64,000 bases of DNA from Hymenobacter lucidus (GTDB lineage: Bacteria > Bacteroidota > Bacteroidia > Cytophagales > Hymenobacteraceae). The position numbers and the translations under genes were made by a program. Positions within the stretch are counted from its first letter, which is position 1. Every line of letters begins with the position of its first letter. Positions 57,779-64,000 of the stretch are shown piece by piece. The notes under the pieces are model-generated. The model saw only the letters and a list, made by a program, of their open reading frames with translations. It did no database searches and was not told the DNA's origin. The stretch covers positions 310,001-374,000 of the forward strand of contig NZ_JAJADR010000006.1 in NCBI RefSeq assembly GCF_020447265.1, in the 5' to 3' direction.

Positions 57779-58987
57779 ATGCGCTGCCTGAGTAGTACCC
57801 GGTTTTTTCTGCTGCTGATTCTAAGCGGGCTTACGGCCTGCCAGACAGCTTTCATCCGCTATCAGTTTCCGACTGCCTCGCGCAGTGGGCTGCCCACCAG
57901 CACCCAGCCGGGCAGCCTCAGCACCCAAACCGGCGTGCCCTTGCAGTTCTGGAGCCCCGACCAGCTCCCCGACGCGGCTGAAACCGACGCTGAAGCCACT
58001 CTGGTGCGCGTAGCTACGCCCGCGCCGCTGCCCCGGCCCTACCGCGGCTTTTCCGATGCCCGCGTGGTGGGGCTGCGCTTTGCGGCCGATACGGCCACGG
58101 TTGCTCTGGCCCGCCTGCGGGCCCTGCCCCCGCCGAGCCTGCGGATTCAGCAGGCCGAGTACGAGGGCGTGACGCCACCGGGCGTCGTCTGGATCGGGGA
58201 CCGGTTTCAGATGGATGAGGTGGAAGTGCCCAACGTGGAGTGGCAGACGTTTTTGCAAAATCTGGCCAAAACCCGGCCCGCTGCCGAAATCAAGCTGTAT
58301 TTGCCCGACTCGACCGTGCAGCCGGTGCGCGGCTACTTCACCAACCCATTTTACCGCCTCTACCCGGTAGTGGGCATTTCCTACGAACAGGTGCTGGAAT
58401 ACTGCCGCTGGCGCAGCCGCCGCGTCACGAAGCTGCTCAACGAAAGCCGGGGCATCCAGAGCCTGCGCGACCGTGACTACGTGCGCGTAACCTACCGCCT
58501 GCCCACCGAGGCCGAGTGGGAATTTGCGGCCCACTACGGCACTCGCCTGCCCTACGGCTACGAAGTGTCGACGGCGGAGGTAAACGTGAATCCGCAGGCG
58601 GCCGACTACCTGCGCCGCCGCTCGGGCAGCACCAATTCGGTGGCCCAGATCCGGCAGGACATTCAGGCGTTCAACCGCCAACGCTCGGAAATCGTCATTT
58701 TCAACTGTCGCCGCGAAGCGCCTTATTTCCTGGCCGCTTCTACACCCAGCTACGTCTACGACTTGCCTATGAACGGCCTGGGCCTCTACCACATGACCGG
58801 CAACGTGGCCGAGCTGGTGCAGGAACAGGGCGTTACGAAGGGCGGTAGCTACCAAGACCGACTTTCCGAGTGCGCCATCAAGGAGTGCGGCAGCTACCAG
58901 GGCCCGGCGGCGCACATTGGCTTTCGGGCCGTGTGCGACATCGAGTTTCCCAACCAAGCACCGGTAGCTTCATCGCACAAACCCTAG
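57779..58987 (+). CDS. SUMF1/FGE-like lipoprotein (GldJ/GldK-type)
   Basis: A 402-residue lipoprotein: MRCLSSTRFFLLLILSGLTAC. The formylglycine-generating-enzyme-like domain runs from about 130 to the end: GVVWIGDRFQMDEVEVPNVEWQTFL, YPVVGISYEQVLEYCRWRS, YRLPTEAEWEFAAHYGTRLPYG, GLYHMTGNVAELVQ, TKGGSYQD and HIGFRAVCDI. The domain in Bacteroidota gliding/T9SS lipoproteins GldJ and GldK has the same fold without enzyme activity; whether this one is catalytic is open. ATG 57779 follows a GTG at 57776; it is translationally coupled to the polyferredoxin gene. Its stop overlaps the convergent hydrolase gene. Confidence 0.88.
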   Translation: MRCLSSTRFFLLLILSGLTACQTAFIRYQFPTASRSGLPTSTQPGSLSTQTGVPLQFWSPDQLPDAAETDAEATLVRVATPAPLPRPYRGFSDARVVGLRFAADTATVALARLRALPPPSLRIQQAEYEGVTPPGVVWIGDRFQMDEVEVPNVEWQTFLQNLAKTRPAAEIKLYLPDSTVQPVRGYFTNPFYRLYPVVGISYEQVLEYCRWRSRRVTKLLNESRGIQSLRDRDYVRVTYRLPTEAEWEFAAHYGTRLPYGYEVSTAEVNVNPQAADYLRRRSGSTNSVAQIRQDIQAFNRQRSEIVIFNCRREAPYFLAASTPSYVYDLPMNGLGLYHMTGNVAELVQEQGVTKGGSYQDRLSECAIKECGSYQGPAAHIGFRAVCDIEFPNQAPVASSHKP

Positions 58988-59959
58988 CAGGGCGTCCCGA
59001 AACTGCCCGAAAGCCTCCAGATGCGGAATGTGGCCCACTTTGTCCAGTGCCACCAGCTTCGCCCCTTTGATCTGGGCCGCCGTGCGCCGGCCCAGTTCGG
59101 GGTATTGTCCCATAGCGGCCAGCACTTTCGGGTCTTTGATGAGGCCTTTGCCCACCACGGTGCGGTCGGCTTGCCCAATGATAAGTAGCGTGGGCACCTG
59201 CACCCGGCTAAACTCGTAGCTAACCGGCTGCTGGTAAATCATGTCGAACGTGAGGGCATTGGCGCGGGCTACCTTGGCAAAGTCTGGGCTTTTGGTTTGG
59301 GCCGCCAGGGGCAGCAGCCACTCGTCGTGGGCTTTGGGGTAGCCACCCGGGTAGTAGGTAGCGTGATATTTCCGGATGCTTTCCTCGTTGCTTTTGCGCT
59401 CGGTAGCCTCGGCCTGGTCAATGGGCTGAAACGGAACGCCCACGCGGTAGTCTTCCAGCCCGATGGGGTTTTCGAGCACCAGCTTCTCGGTGGCCCCGGG
59501 GTACATCAGCGCAAAGCGCGTGGCTAGCATGCCGCCCATACTGTGGCCGATAATCACGGCCTTTGGCACGCCCAGCGTGTCGAGTAGCCGCTTGGTATTA
59601 TGGGCCAGCTGGTAAAAAGAGTAGTGCATATCGGGCTTATCGGACTTGCCAAATCCCACTTGGTCGGGCACGACTACGCGGAAGCCCGCCGCCGTCAGTG
59701 CCTTGATGGTTTCGCGCCAGTAGGCCCCGAAAAAGTTCTTACCGTGCAGCAGCACCGCCGTACGGCCGTTGGCCCGGGCCGCGGCCGGCACGTCCATATA
59801 GGCCATGCGCAGCGTCTGGCCTTCCAGCTTCAGGGGCAGATACTTAACCGGAAACGGGTACTCGTAGCCGTCGAGCGTGGCGTTGAGCGGAGTGGGTTGG
59901 GCCGGGCTAAGGCGTGGGAGCAACAGGGCCAGCAGGAGAATACCGAAGAAGCGAAACAT
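58970..59959 (-). CDS. Exported alpha/beta hydrolase
   Basis: A 329-residue hydrolase with a signal peptide (MFRFFGILLLALLLPRLSPAQ). Nucleophile Ser in VIIGHSMGGMLATRFAL, oxyanion LLHGKNFFGAYWRETI, acid Asp in IIGQADRTVVGKG and base His in DKVGHIPHLEAFGQF are all present. The region VVVPDQVGFGKSDKPDMHYSF is typical of the haloalkane-dehalogenase/epoxide-hydrolase clade; the substrate is unknown. Its last 18 bases overlap those of the SUMF1-like gene on the other strand. Confidence 0.92.
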   Translation of the reverse strand: MFRFFGILLLALLLPRLSPAQPTPLNATLDGYEYPFPVKYLPLKLEGQTLRMAYMDVPAAARANGRTAVLLHGKNFFGAYWRETIKALTAAGFRVVVPDQVGFGKSDKPDMHYSFYQLAHNTKRLLDTLGVPKAVIIGHSMGGMLATRFALMYPGATEKLVLENPIGLEDYRVGVPFQPIDQAEATERKSNEESIRKYHATYYPGGYPKAHDEWLLPLAAQTKSPDFAKVARANALTFDMIYQQPVSYEFSRVQVPTLLIIGQADRTVVGKGLIKDPKVLAAMGQYPELGRRTAAQIKGAKLVALDKVGHIPHLEAFGQFRDALLGFVR

Positions 59960-60063
59960 GCGGAAAGCAGTTGGGTGAAGTGCCTCTGGTTACGCAAAAA
60001 CGGCCTGCGCGGCTACCCATGCGCTGCTTGCCCTGTTATAGCTTCCGGCCGGGCGACGCGGTT

Positions 60064-60630
60064 TTATCCCTGCGGTGGATCCAGGGCGCCGGGCTGCCGG
60101 AGCAGCAGCTCGATGGTGCGCGTGTCCTCACTGCTCCAGATGATGTTGCGCACACTATCCACATCGAGCACGCTGCGGCCGTCCAGCTCCCCAAACTGGG
60201 TGTACACTTCCAGCAGCAATTCATCCTCCGTGAGGCGCACCACGTACCCGTAGAAACTGGTTTCCGACTGGGTTTCGAGCTGAATCAGCTGGTGAGTTTC
60301 CTGGGCGCGCTGCAACAGGGTGGCAATGGTCAGGTAGGCCGCCGCGGTGTCTTCGGGAGCGGCGGGCAGCCCGTATACCACTTCCGGGTTATGCTCCTTG
60401 AACTCAATGAGACGCACATACCGGTCGTCGAAATGCACCTGTGTCACGGCGTGCATGCTGATGGTTTGCACGCCGGTGGGTAGGCCCTGACGCGTGAGGG
60501 TGCGCATGAGCAGCAGTTCGGGGTTGTGGCTCAGGATATAACCCAGAAACATCGGCCCGCCGGTTTGCACGGCCACCACGCGACGGTTGCGCTGGGCGCG
60601 CTCCAGCATATCGGTTAGTAAAGCTCCCAT
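60064..60630 (-). CDS. Hypothetical protein with duplicated SH3/Sm-like domain
   Basis: A 188-residue cytoplasmic protein made of two alike halves of about 60-70 residues: VVAVQTGGPMFLGYILSHNPELLLMRTL in the first and LIQLETQSETSFYGYVVRLTEDELLLEVYT in the second, each then followed by a charged strand pair. The pattern of a G/FxGYxx turn and ELLL strand is that of small Sm-like or SH3-type barrels. Not assigned to a known family. It is located between the hydrolase and Bcp genes on the same strand. Confidence 0.7.
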   Translation of the reverse strand: MGALLTDMLERAQRNRRVVAVQTGGPMFLGYILSHNPELLLMRTLTRQGLPTGVQTISMHAVTQVHFDDRYVRLIEFKEHNPEVVYGLPAAPEDTAAAYLTIATLLQRAQETHQLIQLETQSETSFYGYVVRLTEDELLLEVYTQFGELDGRSVLDVDSVRNIIWSSEDTRTIELLLRQPGALDPPQG

Positions 60631-60665
60631 AAATCTGATTTTCCCAGTCTGATATGGCGGTGGCG

Positions 60666-61124
60666 CTACCCGACCAGGCCCTGCAACACCTCCTTGGTGT
60701 TGCTCACGTGGTCGGCCGCTGCGTTCATGGAGTTGAAGATGTACTGAATAACCCCATTTTTATCGATGACGAACGTGACGCGGCCGGGCAGAATGCCGAG
60801 CAGGGCGCGGGGCACTTCGTAGAGGCGACGCACCCGGGCACCCACGTCGGCGAGCAGCGGAAACGGCAGCCGGTGCTTCTGACTGAACTTCTGGTGCGAG
60901 GTTTCGGTGTCGGAGCTGATGCCGACTACTTCGGCCCCCAGGTCCTGGAAATCCTCGTACTGGTCGCGAAATGAACAGGCCTGAGCCGTGCAGCCAGGCG
61001 TGTCGTCTTTGGGGTAGAAATACAGCACGATGGAGCGCTGCCGCAGCTGCTCCGACAAACGAAAGGTGTCGCCGGTGGTAGTTTTAAGGGTAAAATCGGG
61101 AGCCTGGTCGCCAACCTGAAGCAT
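60666..61124 (-). CDS. bcp: Thioredoxin-dependent thiol peroxidase (Bcp)
   Basis: A 152-residue atypical 2-Cys peroxiredoxin that reduces alkyl hydroperoxides with thioredoxin. MLQVGDQAPDFTLKTTTGD opens the thioredoxin fold; the active site FYPKDDTPGCTAQACSFRD contains the peroxidatic Cys and a resolving Cys five residues later. FPLLADVGARVRRLYEVP and FVIDKNGVIQYIF complete the fold. The start at 61124 is fixed by this N-terminus; the open frame continuing upstream on this strand is antisense to the glycosyltransferase genes. Confidence 0.95.
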   Translation of the reverse strand: MLQVGDQAPDFTLKTTTGDTFRLSEQLRQRSIVLYFYPKDDTPGCTAQACSFRDQYEDFQDLGAEVVGISSDTETSHQKFSQKHRLPFPLLADVGARVRRLYEVPRALLGILPGRVTFVIDKNGVIQYIFNSMNAAADHVSNTKEVLQGLVG

Positions 61125-61322
61125 ACATAAAAGGGTAAGACTACAAAAGAGTGTAGCCGGAAAACGATTCGGGCGGCGTAAGGTTCTGCTTGCGGGAGCC
61201 GCGCGCGGCAGATAACCCCGCCGATAGTGCATCTTTGTACCCGGTTTGGCTGCCTTTGGGCCGACCGTTCCGATCTTTTTTCCTCCTGGCTGTGGTGCCG
61301 CCCATGCCTGCCCTTCTGCTTC

Positions 61323-62033
61323 ATGCCCAATTTGCCCGCCGCGCCGCGTATTCACGTCATCATCCCGGCCTACAACGAAGAACAGTCCATTGGCCGCGTG
61401 CTGGCCGAAATTCCGGCAGATCTGGTGGCCGAGGTTATCGTGGTGGATAATAACTCGCGCGACAATACTGGGGCCGTGGCCCGGGCGGCCGGGGCCACGG
61501 TACTGCGCGAAAACCGCCCCGGCTACGGCCACGCCTGCCTCTGCGGCATGGCCTACAGCTTTGGCCTGCCCCTGGCCCAGCAGCCCGACATTATCGTGTT
61601 CCTCGACGGCGACTATTCTGACTACCCCGAGGAAATGGCGGCCGTGGTAGCGCCGCTGCTGCGCAACGAGGCCGACATGGTGATTGGCTCCCGGGCGCTG
61701 GGCGAGCGGGAAAGCGGCTCGATGATGCCCCAGCAGATTTTCGGCAACTGGCTGGCCACTAGTCTGCTGCGCGGCCTCTACGGGGTGCGCTACACCGACC
61801 TGGGCCCGTTTCGGGCCATCCGGGCCGAGGCCCTGAAAAATCTGGGCATGGCCGATACCACGTATGGCTGGACCGTGGAAATGCAGCTCAAGGCCGCCAA
61901 GCACCGCCTGCGTACCCAGGAAGTGCCGGTGCGCTACCGCCGCCGCATCGGTGTCTCGAAGGTATCGGGCACGGTGAAGGGCACGCTGGGAGCCGGCTAC
62001 AAGATTTTGTGGACGATTTTCAAGTATTTGTAG
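61323..62033 (+). CDS. Family 2 glycosyltransferase, dolichyl-phosphate-mannose-synthase-like
   Basis: A 236-residue GT2 enzyme. RIHVIIPAYNEEQSIGRVL, EVIVVDNNSRDNTG, ENRPGYGHACLCGM and IIVFLDGDYSDYPEEM are the nucleotide-sugar and DxD motifs; GSRALGERESGSMMPQQIFGNWLAT follows. No C-terminal membrane pair is seen. Such enzymes make a polyprenyl-phosphate sugar or add the first sugar. The Met at 61323 gives a normal start; the earlier in-frame ATG (61227) adds a Cys/Trp-rich stretch that is not protein-like. First gene of the glycosyltransferase operon. Confidence 0.9.
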   Translation: MPNLPAAPRIHVIIPAYNEEQSIGRVLAEIPADLVAEVIVVDNNSRDNTGAVARAAGATVLRENRPGYGHACLCGMAYSFGLPLAQQPDIIVFLDGDYSDYPEEMAAVVAPLLRNEADMVIGSRALGERESGSMMPQQIFGNWLATSLLRGLYGVRYTDLGPFRAIRAEALKNLGMADTTYGWTVEMQLKAAKHRLRTQEVPVRYRRRIGVSKVSGTVKGTLGAGYKILWTIFKYL

Positions 62034-62081
62034 TTCGTCCGGCTTGCCTGTGTTGATTCGTATTCTGCTTCTCCGCCCCCG

Positions 62082-63560
62082 ATGAAAGAACTGGAAATTT
62101 TGCTTCTGGTTCTCTACGGCCTGTGCCTCGCCTTTATTCTGGGCTTCAGCCTCACCCAGCTCCACCTCACGCGCCTGGCCCGCCGCGCCTACCGGCAACC
62201 GGGCCGGCCCCTGCCGCCCGCCCCGGCGCAGTGGCCCCGCGTGACGGTACAGTTGCCCATCTACAACGAACTCTACGTAGTGGAGCGCATCATTACGGCC
62301 GCCGCCGGGCTCGACTACCCCGCCGACCGGCTCCACATTCAGGTGCTCGACGATTCGACCGACGAAACCGTGGCCCTGGCCGCCGCGCGGGTGGCACACT
62401 TCCGGGCCCTGGGCCTCCGCATCGACCATGTGCGGCGGCCTACCCGGCAGGGCTACAAAGCCGGGGCCCTGGCCCACGGCCTGCTCGAAACCGACGGCGA
62501 GTTTATTGCCATCTTCGACGCCGACTTCGTGCCCGAACCCGATTTTCTGCGTTGCACCGTGCCGCACTTCACCGCGCCGGAAATCGGAGTGGTGCAAACC
62601 CGCTGGACCCATCTGAACGAGGATGATTCGCTGCTCACCCAGCTGCAGGCGTTTGGGCTGAATGCGCATTTTCTCATCGAGCAGGTGGGGCGCAACGCGG
62701 GCGGGCATTTCATCAACTTCAACGGCACCGGAGGCGTGTGGCGGCGCCGCTGCATCGAGGATGCCGGGGGCTGGCACGCCGATACGCTCACCGAAGACCT
62801 CGACCTGAGCTACCGGGCCCAGCTGCGCAACTGGCAGTTTGTGTACCTGCCCCGGGTGCAGGCGCCCGCCGAGCTGCCCGCCGCCCTCGACGCGCTGAAG
62901 TCGCAGCAGTTCCGGTGGACCAAGGGCGCGGCCGAAACTGCCCGCAAACACCTGGGACACGTGCTGCGCTCGGGGCACAAGGGCAGTACCAAGCTCCACG
63001 CGGCCTTTCACCTACTCAATAGCACCGTGTTCGTAGCCATTCTGCTGATGGCCGTGCTGAGCGTGCCGTTGGTGTTTATCCGGGAATACGTGCCGGAATT
63101 TAAGCCCGTGTTTCGGCTGGCATCGGTGTGCATCCTGGGCTTTTTGCCCCTCACCTACTACTTCTACACCGCTTGGCGGCACGACAACCCGACGGCGGCC
63201 CGTCTGCGCTTCGTGCCGCGCTTTGTGCTGTTCCTGGCCGTGTCGATGGGGCTTTCTTTGCACAATACCCGGGCCGTGCTGGCTGGGCTGGCGCGGCAGC
63301 CCACAGCCTTCATCCGGACGCCCAAGATGGGCCTGGCGCGGCGGCAGAGCGGCTGGCGCACTCACCGCTACCGCACCGGCAGCTTCGACGGCCTCACGGT
63401 GCTGGAGGGCTTGCTCACGCTGTATTTTCTGTTTGGACTCGGCACCGGGGTGTACTTCGGCAACTACGGCCTGCTGCCTTTCCACGGCCTGCTCACGGTG
63501 GGTTTTGGCCTCGTGTTCTACTACTCGCTGCGGCATTCCCGCGCCTCGGCTAGCGCATGA
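62082..63560 (+). CDS. Cellulose-synthase-like family 2 glycosyltransferase
   Basis: A 492-residue processive-type GT2 membrane enzyme. It has an N-terminal helix (LLLVLYGLCLAFILGFSL), VTVQLPIYNELYVVERII, QVLDDSTDET, AIFDADFVPEPDF (DxD), DTLTEDLDLSYRAQ (TED) and SQQFRWTKGAAE (QxxRW), followed by four C-terminal membrane segments. All catalytic elements for polymer-forming GT2 enzymes are present. Its ATGA overlap with the next gene shows translational coupling. Confidence 0.92.
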   Translation: MKELEILLLVLYGLCLAFILGFSLTQLHLTRLARRAYRQPGRPLPPAPAQWPRVTVQLPIYNELYVVERIITAAAGLDYPADRLHIQVLDDSTDETVALAAARVAHFRALGLRIDHVRRPTRQGYKAGALAHGLLETDGEFIAIFDADFVPEPDFLRCTVPHFTAPEIGVVQTRWTHLNEDDSLLTQLQAFGLNAHFLIEQVGRNAGGHFINFNGTGGVWRRRCIEDAGGWHADTLTEDLDLSYRAQLRNWQFVYLPRVQAPAELPAALDALKSQQFRWTKGAAETARKHLGHVLRSGHKGSTKLHAAFHLLNSTVFVAILLMAVLSVPLVFIREYVPEFKPVFRLASVCILGFLPLTYYFYTAWRHDNPTAARLRFVPRFVLFLAVSMGLSLHNTRAVLAGLARQPTAFIRTPKMGLARRQSGWRTHRYRTGSFDGLTVLEGLLTLYFLFGLGTGVYFGNYGLLPFHGLLTVGFGLVFYYSLRHSRASASA

Positions 63561-64000
63561 AGCCGCGCCTTGCCGCTGGTCAGTGGGTTGCCGTGGGGGG
63601 CAGCCTCGTAGCGTATGGGCTGCTGGCCTACGCTACGCCGCGCCAGCACTTCGGGCAGCTGCTGGCCCTCTACACGCTGGCATTTGGCTGCTACGCTTGG
63701 CTGCTGTGGCGGCCCCTGGCGTTGCGCTACGGCCTGCTGCTGGCCCTGGCGAGCCGCTTGCTGTGGCTGCCGGCCGTGCCCGCCCTGTCCGATGACTACT
63801 TCCGCTTCCGGTGGGACGGGCACTTAGTAGCAACTGGGCAAAGTCCTTATCAATACCGCCCCGAGGAAATCCGGTTTCGCCTCGAACCCTCAACCGCGCC
63901 CGAGGACCGGGCGTTGCTGCGACTATATCCCCGGCTGAATTCGCCCCACTACCACTCCGTGTATCCGCCCGTGTGCCAGGCGGTTTTTGGCGCGGTCAGC
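63557..64000 (+). CDS. GT-C-like mannosyltransferase-type membrane protein, 3' end missing
   Basis: Starts with ATG inside the ATGA overlap at the end of the previous gene and runs off the window after 148 residues. Three or four membrane helices are visible (YGLLAYATPRQHF, LALYTLAFGCYAWLLW, LALRYGLLLALASRLLWLP), then the periplasmic loop PALSDDYFRFRWDGHLVATG with the Asp-Asp motif of GT-C glycosyltransferases, and SPHYHSVYPPVCQAVFGAV. It probably uses a polyprenyl-phosphate sugar made by the first gene of the operon. Confidence 0.8.
   Translation, partial: MKPRLAAGQWVAVGGSLVAYGLLAYATPRQHFGQLLALYTLAFGCYAWLLWRPLALRYGLLLALASRLLWLPAVPALSDDYFRFRWDGHLVATGQSPYQYRPEEIRFRLEPSTAPEDRALLRLYPRLNSPHYHSVYPPVCQAVFGAVS

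Noticed and set aside
60666..63011. A 781-codon open frame on the minus strand
   Set aside because: Only the last 152 codons are Bcp; the rest is antisense to two glycosyltransferases with full catalytic motifs and arises from high GC.

Overview
This 64 kb window is GC-rich chromosomal DNA from a member of the Bacteroidota, most likely Hymenobacter or a close relative (Cytophagales). The evidence is the house-keeping set (UbiE/MenG beside a PorT-type protein, a DUF5606 protein, TonB- and OmpA-family proteins, many lipoproteins) and promoters of the Bacteroidota TTTG / TAnnTTTG type in front of many genes. Intergenic hairpin repeats and strong inverted-repeat terminators are frequent. I see no rRNA, convincing tRNA, CRISPR array, integrase, transposase or prophage gene.

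Layout. 1-9.1 kb: end of a MarC-type membrane protein, RNase HI, two tandem acyltransferase-3 genes of very different base composition, a lipoprotein, TrmN6, a saccharopine-dehydrogenase-like enzyme, cytidine deaminase, an esterase and an SDR. 9.1-16.4 kb: porT-ubiE, a large OmpA/PD40 protein with a lysine-rich tail, EngB, a TonB-like periplasmic protein, DUF5606, Fbp. 16.4-23 kb: aspartate kinase, a Fur/PerR-like regulator followed by a 2-Cys peroxiredoxin, WaaA, RsgA, a fasciclin lipoprotein, a cyclophilin. 23-30 kb: small proteins, a lipocalin-like lipoprotein, and a MoxR-type AAA ATPase and VWA protein separated by an oppositely oriented subtilase. 30-33 kb: DUF427, a PliI-like lysozyme-inhibitor lipoprotein, an Ada/Ogt-like protein, an acyl-ACP desaturase. 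33-41 kb: a surface-glycan region (two polytopic GT-C-like proteins, a GT2, a Wzx-like flippase, a FemAB-like GNAT protein, an EamA transporter). 41-54.5 kb: carboxylesterase, CorA, a DUF3352/beta-propeller protein, several lipoproteins (one with MABP-type beta-prism repeats), an APC permease, small hydrophilic proteins, DUF547. 54.6-59 kb: a four-gene redox operon (FAD oxidoreductase, small membrane protein with a natural poly-His tail, NosR/NapH-type polyferredoxin, SUMF1-like lipoprotein). 59-64 kb: alpha/beta hydrolase, a duplicated-domain protein, Bcp peroxiredoxin, and a three-gene glycosyltransferase operon running off the right edge.

Most unusual signals. Five 42-bp direct repeats, each with a 16-bp palindrome TTGCCACCGGTGGCAA, lie on an exact 42-bp (about four helical turns) register upstream of the flippase-GT2 operon (38951-39134). 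Three low-complexity inverted-repeat elements fill whole gene-to-gene gaps, and two of them supply the last codons and stop of the upstream gene. Several TAnnTTTG elements either decide start codons (engB, fur-like, ada-like, DUF3352) or lie so close to the start that leaderless transcripts are likely (aspartate kinase, flippase, GT-C). The His-tailed protein in the redox operon and the AAA/VWA/subtilase cluster are the best protein-level candidates for an undescribed system.
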